From Chamaelirium japonicum (lineage: Eukaryota; Streptophyta; Magnoliopsida; Liliales; Melanthiaceae): a stretch of 64,000 bases of DNA. The position numbers were made by a program, and so were the translations under genes. Of this stretch, positions 22,069 through 32,403 are shown in pieces. Below the pieces are notes generated by a model, which had not been told where the DNA came from, ran no database searches, and was given only the letters and a program-made list of their open reading frames with translations. Position 1 is the first letter of the stretch, and each line of letters begins with the position of its first letter. The stretch is taken from positions 54,539,366 to 54,603,365 of the forward strand of contig OX393550.1 in NCBI GenBank assembly GCA_947650365.1, read 5' to 3'.

Positions 22069-24531
22069 GGAAGAGGGACCAGCTTCATCTCGTGGCCGCT
22101 TTGGAGGAGCAATATTGATTTTTCGATCTGTTTTAGCAGCAGCAGCTTCACAAGATCTTCCAGCTTGCTGATCGCCTCGAATGCAGACGATGCCTTCTCC
22201 AGTTGCAAACTTGAGTAGTTGATGGTAAGAGGAGGAGATGGCATTGATCTGATGGAGGAATGGTCGCCCAAGAATGGCGTTGTAGCTAGACATTCCTTCG
22301 ACGATCGCAAACCTCACCGAGACTCGAGTCTCTCGGCTGAGGTCGATGGTGAATCTGGATTCGCCCACTGTGATGCTTTGTTCACCATTGAAGCCGGTGA
22401 TCACAGTGGGGACGACGTCGAGGCTTTGATACTTATGTCCCAGACGTTTGAAACAGTCGGAGAACATAATGTCAATGGAGCTTCCAGTGTCTATGAGGAT
22501 TCGATTGACGGTGCTTCCGTCGATGATGAGTTTCAAGACCAGGGGGTCTCGATGGGGAGTGTGAACTCCTTGAAGATCGGTGTCATTGAAGACTATGGAT
22601 GGCCAAGCCAGACCTTCGATGGGCTTCTCGATCCAGGTATCTTCTTTGTTTGCAGTAGATCGAACATGGAAGATGCGTCGAACCTGCCGATCGACTTCCT
22701 TCCCGGTCAAAGCTTGATTGTGCAGGGTTCCATGAATGCCAAAGACATTGGCATTCACAGAAATTGGTTGCCGGTTGGATGAGATTTGATGTATCCAACA
22801 CACTTCTTTCCCTTTGGCCGAGGTTCGACGTTGATCGTGCCCATTGTTGACGAATTCTTGAAGGTGGCCTTCTCGTAGTAAGTCTTCAAGATGGAATTTC
22901 AGCCGAAAACACCGATCGGTGGAATGTCCGTGACTTCGATGGAATTCACAGTAGACTGTTTTGTCTGCTGTGAATTTGGAATTCGGTTGAAGAGGATTGG
23001 GCCTCCGAAGATACTCGTCGTGTTGAATACGGTCGAGTATCTGCTCGACTGGCATGTTCCACTCGGTGAAAGTGGTCTTCGTTGGAGACCGACGCCCATC
23101 ATTCTTTGATCTTTTGTTGGCCGGAGGGGCTGCTGCTTCAGTGTTGTGAGCCTTTGCAGCATATTTAGGTGCTTCTTTTTCAGCAGGCCTTCTTTTAGTT
23201 TCTCGCCCTTTTCGAGCGACTTGATCGTCTTCCACCTCAATCTCCCTCTGAATTCGATCGAACATAGCTCCCAGAGAAGGAGGGGGATTGCGGATGAAGT
23301 CGTTGTAGATATGTAGATCAAAGCGGAGAGCGTTCTGGAAAGCCAACATGATGGCTTCATCATCCAGATGCCTTCCAGAGAGAGCAGCATGCTCGTTGCG
23401 AAACCTCCTCGTGAAGCTGCGGAGAGTCTCATCTGCACCCATCCTTAGTCGATATAGAGAGTCGAGCTTCTTCTCGGGTTTCAGGTTGAGCTGGTAATGC
23501 TGCACAAAGAGGTTAGCCAAAACACCGAACTGGGTAATGGACCCAGCTCGGAGATTGTGATACCAGTCGAGTGAAGGCTCGTCGAGACTTCCCGCGAAGG
23601 TGCGGCAGAGCACGTTGTTTTCCTCTTCGTGTGGCGTTAGAGCTTGCTTGAAGGCAAGTATATGGAGGCTTGGATCTCCTCGGACGCAGTTGAATTTGGG
23701 GAGGGTAGGAGTTCTCCATCCTCTTGGAAATACTGATTCGAAAAGGCTTCGATGTAGTGGCCCGGCAGAAGAGTAGCCATCCCTACGACCATGTCCTCGA
23801 CCTAGAGGTGGGTCAAGAGGCAAGATCGCAAGGTCTTGCTCTGGCATTGAAGTGTTTGCTGGTCGAAGTCGGTGTCGAAGGTCCGATCCAAGTCCACGTT
23901 GGAGTGGAATGGAAGGGGAGACTCTACTCTTTGAAGGAGCGCCTTTCATTTGGTGCTTCCTTGGCAGGTTGAGCTTCGATGGTGCTCTTTTGTCGCAGTT
24001 ACGACCAGATGAAGATTGGGAGGACTCGTCTTCAAGACGATCCCAGACACTCTGCTTCCAAGGAGCAGCAGAGGGAGTTGGGTCGCGTCGAATCCTCTCG
24101 AGGGCATCAGTGCCCATTGACCTCCGTTGTTCGGAGTAAATTGAATGTCGAGGAGGATCAACCCTCCCACTTGCGGAGGGGATCGGAATAGCAATTCCAG
24201 CTTCGGAAGCTGCCTTCTTCAGAGCATCCCTCTCAGCAGTGAGGGTGGCGTTTTGTTTCGCCAATTGGAGTAGTTGGAAATCGATTGCAGAGATCTGGTA
24301 AGTCGATGGAGGATCTTCAGCAGGAGCAGGGACAGTCTGCCCAATTGATTGATGATGATGAGGGGCGATCGGTCGATCGACTGATCTTCCGCTTCCTGAG
24401 TGAACCCCCATCTCGGGGACAGCAAGGGGCTGCCCGAAGTTGAGCCTTTGACTCATTGAACGAGTCTCAGGACGAGGTTGATGTTGAGTATTACTTCCTT
24501 CTGGTTGACCCTGATGTTTGGTTCTCGCCAT
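22063..24531 (-). CDS. gag: Element B gag-protease polyprotein, 822 aa
   Basis: Starts at the first ATG 145 nt after the 5' LTR (MARTKHQGQ). Residues 1-70 are low-complexity; 85-112 a short coiled coil; 270-440 the gag (capsid) domain with GWRTPTLPKFN, WYHNL and FxRRFRNEHAAL; 440-490 basic. A zinc-knuckle variant CX2HX4HX4C uses C528, H531, H536 and C541, the form usual in Tat/Athila gags. An aspartic protease is at about 660-790 with DTGSS at 681-685 and ILGRPFL at 753-759. The capsid packages the RNA and the protease processes the polyprotein. Protease lies upstream of the UAG, so processing activity would not need readthrough. Ends in UAG at 22065-22063 and is followed in frame by RT. Confidence 0.95.
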   Translation of the reverse strand: MARTKHQGQPEGSNTQHQPRPETRSMSQRLNFGQPLAVPEMGVHSGSGRSVDRPIAPHHHQSIGQTVPAPAEDPPSTYQISAIDFQLLQLAKQNATLTAERDALKKAASEAGIAIPIPSASGRVDPPRHSIYSEQRRSMGTDALERIRRDPTPSAAPWKQSVWDRLEDESSQSSSGRNCDKRAPSKLNLPRKHQMKGAPSKSRVSPSIPLQRGLGSDLRHRLRPANTSMPEQDLAILPLDPPLGRGHGRRDGYSSAGPLHRSLFESVFPRGWRTPTLPKFNCVRGDPSLHILAFKQALTPHEEENNVLCRTFAGSLDEPSLDWYHNLRAGSITQFGVLANLFVQHYQLNLKPEKKLDSLYRLRMGADETLRSFTRRFRNEHAALSGRHLDDEAIMLAFQNALRFDLHIYNDFIRNPPPSLGAMFDRIQREIEVEDDQVARKGRETKRRPAEKEAPKYAAKAHNTEAAAPPANKRSKNDGRRSPTKTTFTEWNMPVEQILDRIQHDEYLRRPNPLQPNSKFTADKTVYCEFHRSHGHSTDRCFRLKFHLEDLLREGHLQEFVNNGHDQRRTSAKGKEVCWIHQISSNRQPISVNANVFGIHGTLHNQALTGKEVDRQVRRIFHVRSTANKEDTWIEKPIEGLAWPSIVFNDTDLQGVHTPHRDPLVLKLIIDGSTVNRILIDTGSSIDIMFSDCFKRLGHKYQSLDVVPTVITGFNGEQSITVGESRFTIDLSRETRVSVRFAIVEGMSSYNAILGRPFLHQINAISSSYHQLLKFATGEGIVCIRGDQQAGRSCEAAAAKTDRKINIAPPKRPRDEAGPSSK

Positions 24532-24656
24532 TCAGAATGCGAAAGGTACAACGAGATTGCCGATGTCCGATCAGTTGTCTGATCAACCGAGGGGGCGAGG
24601 AAGTTTGGCTATTGATCTGGTAGTCGAAGTAGAGAGGACACGGCTTCTCGCTCGGA

Positions 24657-24673
24657 TCCCACAGACGGCGCCA
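24657..24673 (-). other. Element B primer binding site
   Basis: TGGCGCCGTCTGTGGGA starts three bases (GTT) after the 5' LTR. The first nine to ten bases complement the 3' end of plant tRNA-Asp; the rest does not, as in many Tat elements. Same site in C and F. Confidence 0.8.
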
Positions 24674-24676
24674 AAC

Positions 24677-25425
24677 TGTGGGGGAAAATCTTCGTGCCGA
24701 CCCGAAGACTCTCGCAGCACCAGTCAGTTGAATGTTCGTGTTGACGTCGAAGATCGTTGGTCGATCTGTTGATCGACTGTTGATCGAAGTTGAAGCTTTT
24801 GATTTGTAAACAGAGAGATGCAATCAGAGAGAGTTTGACACGAGAAGTGATCTCGGAGTTCAGCCGAAGCCTACGTCTCCGTGCTATAGGGTGCAACCCG
24901 AATTCACTAACACTTATATTGAAGTGATCTCGACAGGCCGAGTATCACTGTAAATACTGATCTTTCTAAAAGAAGATCAAAGGGAGATGGTAGATCGGAA
25001 GTGTGAAATCCCAGAGCTCTGGTTCTGAAAGTCAGATCTCAGAGTGGAAATCAGATTTGTGGATCTGGATTTCGATCCTTTTACATTCGAAGGCACTGCT
25101 ATTTATAGGCATTCCGGGTGGCGAATGGCGGTTTCTACTGCAGTATTTGGGGATCCTCCAGGTAAAGTTGCGAGCCCTGCGGTTGTCTTCGGGGGCCCAC
25201 CAGGCAAGGCCGATGGGTCCCGTTGTAGTCCTCGTGGGTCCACCAGGCAGGGCCGGTGGGTCCCGCTGTAGTCCTCGTGGGCCCACCAGGCAGGGCTGGT
25301 GGGTCCCGTGGTAGTCCTCGTGGGTCCACCAGGCAGGGCTGGTGGGTCCCGTGGTAGTCCTCGTGGGCCCACCAGGCAGGGCTGGTGGGTCCCGTGGTAG
25401 ATTTATGCCAAAATTTGCACCCACA
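24677..25425 (-). repeat. Element B 5' LTR
   Basis: 749 bp, one visible difference from 12431-13179. U3 repeats at about 25190-25396; likely TATA CTATAAATAG at 25108-25099 on the - strand. Ends CCCCCACA at 24677. TSD GGTCA follows at 25426-25430. Confidence 0.95.
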
Positions 25426-25430
25426 GGTCA

Positions 25431-25690
25431 ATGGAGAATCAAGGAATCCTAAGATGCCGGCTAGGTCTCTAGTACTAAGGGTCAACGAAGATTAAGGAGT
25501 CCTATAATACCGTATATGTTTTTAATGCTAAAGATCAACAAAAAAACAACAATAACTAACAAAAGGAGGACCTCATCCCACTGTGCACTCTAAAAATTTT
25601 ACTACATTTATATGTTATATTCCATAAAGATTCCAACACGAAACAGATCAAAACACATCACACATTATTCCTATATTTTAAACCCTTACA
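25431..25690 (-). other. Element D 3' of gag; no gene seen
   Basis: Non-coding stretch between the B insertion and the gag stop, with short imperfect repeats around AAGGGTCAACGAAGATTAAGG. Confidence 0.6.
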
Positions 25691-26638
25691 TCATGCCTGT
25701 GAATCGGGACAGTCCTTCTTCATATGACCTCCTTGCCCACAATTGAAGCATATTTTTCCCAAGGGACAAGTGCTGCGAATGTGTCCTTCCCGCTTGCAGC
25801 GATAGCAAAGTCGTAGCCCTCCATTCTTCTTCCCTTGTCCATCCTCTGGTGGTTCGGATGAAATCTTAAACCTTTTACTAGGGTGGTCTACCTGATGCTG
25901 CTTCTGAATCTTACGAGATTCTTCCAACTCTTGTTCAATGGCCAATGCTCGAGTAACTACCTCCTCATAGGATTGACCTAAGAAGGCTGTAACCCTACCC
26001 CTGATTTCTGACTTTAGTCCATGCTCAAAACACTTTGCCCTCCGGGCATCAGTCACCACCTGGTGCGGTGCGTACCTCGCAAGCTCTGAGAATTTGGCCT
26101 CATACTGTGCCACAGTAAGAGACCCTTGGGAAAGGGCCAAAAACTCCATCTCCATCCGATTTTGCACAGTCACAGGGAAGAACTTCCTCCGAAAAAGTTC
26201 CTCGAACTCTGCCCAGGAGATAGCTCCTCGATCAGCTGTTCTTGAACACAAGACCGACTGCCACCAGAAGTCAGCCTCTGCCTCAAATTGGTAAGATGCA
26301 AGAGCGACTCGTCGGTCTCCGACGACCTCCAAAACGTCAAGGACCTTCTTTATCTGTTGAAACCATCGATCTGCCTGCAAGGGGTCCGGCTCTCCCTTGA
26401 AAGTTGGAGGTCCCATCGCCTTGAAGTCCTTCAAAAGTCTCCCTTGACGCTCGCCCTCTGCTAGCTGGCGAGCCTGTGCCTGGGCAAGGGCAGTCAGAGC
26501 TAAAGCAGTCTGCTGCTGGGCCGCTGTCTGCTGCTGTTGAACCATGGTGGCCATTCCTTGGAGCATCTCCATCATCCTCGTTGTACCGTCAGGTTCAGAG
26601 GACGAACTCGCTCCGTTACTTCTTCTAGTACCCGCCAT
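25691..26638 (-). CDS. gag: Element D gag, 315 aa, two zinc knuckles, intact
   Basis: Residues 30-60 are Gln/Ala-rich; 75-240 form a retrotransposon gag domain (FKGEPDPLQADRWFQQIKK, ADFWWQS, FRRKFFP, YEAKFSELARYAP). Two classical CCHC knuckles follow: C278-C281-H286-C291 and C297-C300-H305-C310. The protein stops five residues after the second knuckle. Domain order and sequence fit Del/Tekay chromovirus gag. The full frame is open although the element has no pol, which suggests that gag itself has been kept. It starts 108 nt after the primer site. Expected to form particles that could be supplied with RT and integrase by a relative. Confidence 0.93.
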   Translation of the reverse strand: MAGTRRSNGASSSSEPDGTTRMMEMLQGMATMVQQQQTAAQQQTALALTALAQAQARQLAEGERQGRLLKDFKAMGPPTFKGEPDPLQADRWFQQIKKVLDVLEVVGDRRVALASYQFEAEADFWWQSVLCSRTADRGAISWAEFEELFRRKFFPVTVQNRMEMEFLALSQGSLTVAQYEAKFSELARYAPHQVVTDARRAKCFEHGLKSEIRGRVTAFLGQSYEEVVTRALAIEQELEESRKIQKQHQVDHPSKRFKISSEPPEDGQGKKNGGLRLCYRCKREGHIRSTCPLGKICFNCGQGGHMKKDCPDSQA

Positions 26639-26745
26639 CTACAATTGAAAAGATAGTCCTAACGTCAACTATCTATTAACCAACTATTTAGACTCTAGAC
26701 TTAGACTCCTAATCCTAGAAACTAACCCCTAGGAACATATCCCTA

Positions 26746-26758
26746 GGCTCTGATACCA
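26746..26758 (-). other. Element D primer binding site (tRNA-iMet)
   Basis: On the - strand TGGTATCAGAGCC, two bases after the 5' LTR. It complements the 3' end of initiator tRNA-Met, the usual primer of chromoviruses. It fixes the element's orientation as minus. Confidence 0.93.
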
Positions 26759-26760
26759 GC

Positions 26761-29509
26761 TGTCACGCCCCAGAAATCTGAAGACCGATTCCAGGGGTGT
26801 GAGGTGAGAAAGGAAGAGGGTTCTGGGTATGGTTACCTAACTATGCCAATTTAGGATTCTCACTGGGCTCTTTCTACGCTCACACACAAGCAAATGAAAG
26901 AAGGGGGAGGAACAAAAGATCAGGCTCGACCTTTAAAAGGATATCCTTTCAGTACATGCGACCCAACGGTGTCACAACATACTGACAGAATATTCTCTAA
27001 AGGAGCACGAGGCTCAAGCCTCCGACGGCGAGCCGAGTATCTCACCCGCTCCCGAGCACTCGGTGCATCTGTCTGAAGGTCCTATCTACTGGGCTTGTCG
27101 AATTAGGCCAATTATTCATCTTATATTTTTGTGGTGATCTAAACTAGGCTTGGGGCCTTGAGGAGAGGCTTACCCAAAAATTCAGCTGGCACATTACTAC
27201 TATCAAACTCAGAGCACTTAACTAAAGAACTTATAAACTCTTATTCCAATTCATGTCGATTACATCGAATGAAAAGTACTACTACAAAAATTGACATACT
27301 AAAAAGGAAGACAAGCTAGGACTCCAACTCTGTCTCTGAACTACCACCGCTACTCCGGTCCTGAGCCTCTAAACCTACATAAGAGTCTACTCGTGGGAAA
27401 GAGTAGCCCCCAATGGGAAATTGGGAGATTAGCCAATTTAATGGCTAGTGACATCCTAATAGTCTTTAATAATATGAGACGACATATTGAATTAAATTAC
27501 ATTAACAGTTTAAGTGTTTATAAAGTTTACAGAAGATTAACCTAAGCCTACCAGTAGTCTATGTTCACATGAAATTCCTACTGTCACTAGGTTATCTACC
27601 ATACAGTCCGCTAGATATTCTACAGTGCTTAATTATAAATTACAATATAAATCATATATCATAAAGCGAACCCCGGGTATTCTGTTCATCCATTATAATA
27701 GTAAAATAGCTTTGACGTTTTATCCCGGGATTCGCACCGCACTCACAACCCATGCATCACAGTTACTCTCGCCCGTATTCCCGTGTGCCCAGGGTCTCCA
27801 CACTCCCCTTAGGAGGGTGGGACCCGATAATTATTATTTAATTACCAAAACTTAAGGGAATTCCTACTTACGGTGTCCAAGCAATCAGCAGAAAGATTTA
27901 TTATTTAATTACTAATATTTTTTTTTAAGCATGCGTCGCCGGACTCGCAACTCCGCATGCAAGGCGGGGTCCACTCGACCACATGCGGCGATGTCCGGCG
28001 GGACCCGCATGCAGCGTTATGGATACCTACCTTTAGTCATTCTCATTTCCCACTATTAAAAACCATGCAAAGGTAGTAGATGTCACCTGGTCGACGTGCA
28101 CAGACTCCTGTCTCTGGCCTCTGCTCCATCCTCGACTGGATCGTCCCGGTACAACTAGTAATTTCAATCACACGAGCATATATTAAAATCTAAGTCGGTG
28201 GGTCCCTACAAGGGTGAGAAAGCCAAGTCGGGGCTCGGTTCGTCTTTCGCCCGAAACGTCCTCGGGCTAGGGTTTTGGGTTCAGAAAGATAATTTACAGA
28301 CGGACTCATGGCCCTACCGAGTCTAAACTCGAAGCGGAGGTACTAACTAGTCTCGATAGGTCGAATCTGGGGACGACCGGGTGGGTACGAGGGCTGTTCG
28401 GGTGTGACCTGGGTTAGCTTGGCAAATCCGCCATCGGGCCGATCAACAACAATACCACAAAAGAAATAAAACAATTATACCCTAGGCTTTTGGCTTCGGG
28501 TACTCGACCAAAACCGACGAGTCATGGGTTATACTAAGCCAACGGTCGGCTGGGTAAGTTCGGTCAGTGGGCACAAGTCATCCAATTGCCATAGCAAAGG
28601 AAGGGACGGTGTCGGTGACTGTTGGTCAGGTCGATGGCCACTCAAGATGGTCGAATGCCATCGCCCAATTGCCGGCCACATGTATGGCAGCCATGGCTTC
28701 AGCAGGAGAAGAAGAAAACCATGGGTAGGGATCTCGGCGGGTCGGCAGATTCAACAGAAAAAAAAAGAAAAATAGGGGAATCAGGGGAGGCGGCTGACCT
28801 GAATCAATGGGGAGTCGTTGGCTCCGGCTGCGACTCCTCCGGCCGGTTGTTCTCCGGCGCCAAGCACGCAAAACCCCACCGAAAGAGATGAAGGAGAGAG
28901 ATCGGGGCGATCGGAGAGAGGTGAGGAGGGTTCGGCTGGGTTTAGGGCTTGCTTTATAGGGGAGAGGGGGCTGCGAGATTGGGATCGGGGGAAAGAGGGC
29001 TGGACGGGATAGATATGAGGGGGAGATCGTGGGGATTTCGGGAAGGGATCGGGGTTGTTGGGGCTGCAGGATAGAGAGGGATCGGTTGAGAGATAGAGGG
29101 GGGAAGATAGGGATCGGGTTAGAGAGAGAGATCGGTTTAGAGAGGGAGAGAGATAGGATCAGGTTTGAGGGAAGGTCGGGAGGGGATCGGGTTAGAGAGA
29201 GAGATCGGGTTTGAGAGGGAGAGTGGGGTTTCAGGTTTTTTTTTTTTGTTTGAAGGGAACGGCTGGATTGGGTTTTAGGATAAAGAGAGAGAGGGAGAGA
29301 TAGAGAGAGAAACAGTTTAGAGAGGGAGAGAGATAGGAACGGGTTAGAGGGGAACGGGTTGCTGGGCTTGGGTTGGCTGAATAGTTGGGTAGTGGGTGAT
29401 GGGTTGGTTAAAAGGGTTGGTTTAAAAACAAAAGAAAAGTACAGATTTGAATAGGATAAGGTGGGGTTTCGATTGGGTTGGGTTGGGTTGAGATGGGGTT
29501 TGGGTTTTT

Positions 29510-29543
<34 letters not shown>

Positions 29544-29865
29544 AAGCAAGTATTGCTCGCAGATCAAGCAAGGCTCGTACCCGGGCTCGCATCGCACCGA
29601 GACGGGCCGGTGCGCAAACTTCACGAGTCCGACAGACTCGCCTAAAAACCTTTAATTCTAGTTAATTTAAATTATCAAGACAATCCTGCCATGTCTCCAG
29701 TGTCGCCTAGCGACCTGGACCCGGGGCCCACTGCCCGGTCCAACTCAGGTTCAAGCACACACCAAATGACGATCATAATACGAAAGCAAATCAATCAATT
29801 TAGCAACAATAAAATAAAAAAAATAAAACCGGGCTGTCCTGAAATCAAACGCACCGGGTATTACA
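26761..29865 (-). repeat. Element D 5' LTR
   Basis: 3105 bp, near-identical partner of 6880-9991. Starts on the - strand TGTAATACCC at 29865 and ends GGGCGTGACA at 26761. TSD CCTTG at 29866-29870. Confidence 0.93.
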
Positions 29866-29870
29866 CCTTG

Positions 29871-30515
29871 ACAGGCTGATTTTAGGCGATCGGTCAAACT
29901 TGACCGATCGGTAAAAATCAACCGATCGGTCGATTTTCTACTGGATCAGGCAAAAAACTTATGTTTTTTGCCGATCACCCAAACCTTGACCGGCTGATTT
30001 TAGCCGTTGACCGATCGGTCAAAATCAACCGATCGGTCGATTTTCTACTGGATCAGGCAAAAAACTTGTGTTTTTTGCCGATCACCCAAACTTTGAACGG
30101 CTGATTTTAGCCGATCGGTCAAACTTGACTGATCGGTTAAAATCAACCGATCGGTCAATTTTCTACTAGATCGGTCAAAAAACTCTGTTTTTTGACCGAT
30201 CACTCCAACCTTGACCGGTTGAATTCGACCGATCGGTCAAAATTGACCGATCAGTCAAAATTGACCGATCAGTCAAAATTGACCGATCAGTTAAATTTGA
30301 CCGATCAGTCAAAATTGACCGATCAGTCAAATTTGACCAATCAGTCAAAATCAACCGATCGGTCAATTTTCTTCTAGATCGGTCAAAAAACTCTGTTTTT
30401 TGACCGATCACTCCAACCTTGACCGGTTGAATTCGACCGATCGGTCAAATTTGACCGATCAGTCAAAATTTGACCGATCAGTCAAAATTGACCGATCAGT
30501 ATATGTTTTCGCTAA
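29871..30515. repeat. Element A W-box/hairpin array, right part
   Basis: Continues the array cut by D. 29871-30180: three units of roughly 105-119 bp with hairpin GGCAAAAAAC/GTTTTTTGCC. 30170-30420: hairpins change to GGTCAAAAAAC/TCT/GTTTTTTGACC. 30224-30360: a run of 17-18-bp units TTGACCGATCAGTCAAAA. Many TTGACC boxes, mostly as inverted pairs. Confidence 0.88.
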
Positions 30516-30618
30516 CACTCGACAAAGCTCCTCTACATATATTACAGGGGGTCGTTAGCTTTGCACCACGAATCCAAGCCAGCCAATGTGGCCTCTTAGC
30601 TAACTTGGAGGGGGTAAC

Positions 30619-31401
30619 TGTGGGTGCAAATTTTGGTGAGAAATCTGCAAGCAGCGGGACCCACCGGCCCTGCCTGGTGGGCCCCCCGAAGACCACAGCG
30701 GGACCCACTGGCCCTGCCTGGTGGGCCCCCCGAAGACCACAGCGGAACCCACTGGCCCTGCCTGGTGGGCCCCCGAAGACAACAGCGGGACCCACCGGCC
30801 CTGCCTGGTGGGCTCTCGAAGACAAACAGCGGGACCCACCGGCCCTGCCTGGTGGACCCCCGGAGACTACAAGCGGGACCCACCGGCCCTGCCTGGTGGC
30901 CCCCTAAAGACGACAGCGGAGCCCACCAGCCTTACCTGGAGAATCCCCAGATACGACAGCAGAAAACTGTCATTTACCACCAGAAAATCCTATAAATAGC
31001 AGAGCCTTCGAATGTAAAAAGATCCGAAATTTCTGACTTCTATTCTGAGATCCGATTTTCAGAACCCAGAGCTCTGGAATCTCTCAGCTTTCCATCTTCC
31101 ACCTCTTTGATCTTCTTCTCTCCTCTGAAGAGTTCAAAGTGTTTACAGTGATACTCGGCCTGTCAAGATCACTTCGATAAGTGTTAGTGAATTCGGGTTG
31201 CTCCCTATAGCACGGAGACGTAGGCTTCGGCTGAACTCCGAGATCACATCTCTAGTGTCAAATCTCTGATTGCATCTCTCTCTGTTTGCATTTTGTTAGC
31301 TCCAACTCCAATCGATAGATCGAGCAACGCTCTCTTCGACTTCAACTTCAACTGACTGGTGAGGCGAGGTCCTCGGGTCGGCACGAAGATTTTCCCCCAT
31401 A
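30619..31401 (+). repeat. Element A 3' LTR
   Basis: 783 bp, TGTGGGTGCAAA...CCCCCATA (CA end mutated to TA). Polypurine tract AACTTGGAGGGGGTAAC directly before. U3 has six 43-bp-type repeats (30655-30930); TATA box CCTATAAATAGC at about 30989-31000. Homologous to the LTRs of B, C and F. Confidence 0.93.
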
Positions 31402-31521
31402 GTCTCCGAAAGTTGTCTAGTCAGCACAAAACCGCCCTAACATGTTATATAGATTAGATTTAGTTCGAAATTTAATTACTGCTACCATCGGGCTCTTGAC
31501 CTGGTGGTGCTTCCTCTCTCC
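31402..31521. other. Flank right of element A; nothing recognised
   Basis: 120 bp of unannotated sequence ending in the left TSD of the hAT-like element. Confidence 0.5.
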
Positions 31522-32168
31522 TAGGGGTGCAACTTGGTCCGGGTCAAATCGAGAACCGACCCCACCCGACCGCATTGGGTTGGTTTGGGTTGGTTTTCAA
31601 GTTTATAATGGGTCGGATCCGGTTTCGTTATTAGCATCTCCGATCTAAATCGGTTCGGTTATGGATCGAGGTTTGTATGACCCGACCCGACCCGACTTTG
31701 TATTACTTAATACTTTGGTAAGATATGCATTCAGCTTACCAATGGTGTTGATTCAAATACATGTTATACTGATCACTTAACACTTCGTTTCTAATCCATC
31801 TTTAGGATAAGCAAATGAATGGTCTTGTTAAAAAGCTTTGCAATAGATTTGCTGGAGTCACTACTATGCTTTCTTGTTTGTTTCTTGATGCAAGTGTCTG
31901 ATTGTCCCATTTTTCACGATGCCTTTGTCTAAACCGTTTCCACTTTTTAAAGGCTGGGTATATTATTTTTGTTTTCCTTCATTTGATTTCGGATTGCCCA
32001 AAAAAAAGTCTTAAACCCGAACCGACCCGAACTTTTTATGGGTTGGGTTGGGTTGGTTCAATAGGTCAATGGTTTGGTTCCGGGTTGAGAAAGTTGGAAC
32101 CGACCCTAGGTTGGGTTGGTTTTGGTTTGAGGCCAAACCGAATCGAACCGACCCGACTTGCACCCCTA
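31522..32168. mobile_element. hAT-like non-autonomous DNA transposon, 647 bp
   Basis: Terminal inverted repeats TAGGGGTGCAA / TTGCACCCCTA, flanked by the perfect 8-bp duplication CTCTCTCC (31514-31521 and 32169-32176). 8-bp TSD and this terminus are typical of plant hAT elements. Sub-terminal GGGTTGGGTTGG and CCGACCCGACC motifs repeat on both sides, as transposase-binding repeats often do. No transposase ORF. Confidence 0.92.
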
Positions 32169-32403
32169 CTCTCTCCTATGTCGGAGAGGTTCCTTTTTTG
32201 AGTCCTAGTATAGATGTCAAGGAGCGAACTTTCCCTCAAGACAGTCTACTTTGTTTACATGTTGGTATCATGTTCTCGGGGATTATGGAATTAATAAATA
32301 GTAGCTGCTACCTCCCTCGGCATGTTTCGATCTTCGGGCCTCTTTGAGCCTTTGCCCTAGTGCCCTGTCATGTGACCTTTTGATCGGTCTAGTAAAAAAA
32401 AAG
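32169..32403. other. Unassigned flank between two small elements
   Basis: No gene or repeat recognised; ends in an A-rich run beside the next element. Confidence 0.5.

Larger units (their letters stand above)
12431..25425 (-). mobile_element. Element B: complete, young Tat/Retand-like Ty3/gypsy retrotransposon nested in element D
   Basis: 12,995 bp with LTRs of 749 bp at each end and TSD GGTCA (12426-12430 and 25426-25430). Read on the - strand: 5' LTR 25425-24677, primer site, gag-protease 24531-22063, in-frame UAG, RT-RH-RH2-integrase to 18682, hairpin spacer, convergent antisense gene on the + strand (15306-18063), hairpin/W-box array, polypurine tract, 3' LTR 13179-12431. All coding frames are open apart from the UAG. 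The LTRs differ by about one base by eye (C/G near 12557 versus 24803), so insertion was very recent. It is the most intact element here and a candidate for an active copy. Confidence 0.96.
6880..29865 (-). mobile_element. Element D: Del/Tekay-like non-autonomous LTR retrotransposon with gag only (TR-GAG type), split by element B
   Basis: Seen: two near-identical 3.1-kb LTRs (6880-9991 and 26761-29865), TSD CCTTG on both sides, an initiator-Met tRNA primer site next to the right LTR, and one intact gag ORF (25691-26638). Orientation is therefore minus; the 5' LTR is the right copy. Without the nested element B (12431-25425) the element is about 10 kb. No protease, RT, RNase H or integrase is recognisable in the remaining internal DNA (9992-12430 and 25431-26745). 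Long LTRs, TGTAATACCC start and the purine-rich tract AAGGTGGGTAGGA before the 3' LTR are typical of Del/Tekay chromoviruses. It would depend on an autonomous relative for pol functions. Confidence 0.9.
1..31401 (+). mobile_element. Element A: Tat/Retand-like Ty3/gypsy retrotransposon, 5' part outside window, split by element D
   Basis: Seen: from left to right it holds pol from RT onward (1-2907), a hairpin-rich spacer, an antisense three-exon gene (6205 down to 3421), an array of GATCGGTCAA repeats, a polypurine tract and a 3' LTR (30619-31401). The array is interrupted by element D at 6880-29865, flanked by the 5-bp duplication CCTTG (6875-6879 and 29866-29870), so A's sequence resumes at 29871. 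The two RNase H domains in pol and the antisense gene between pol and 3' LTR are hallmarks of the Tat lineage. Its own TSD cannot be checked because the 5' LTR, gag and protease lie left of the window. It is inactive: nonsense codons in pol and breaks in the antisense gene. Confidence 0.93.
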
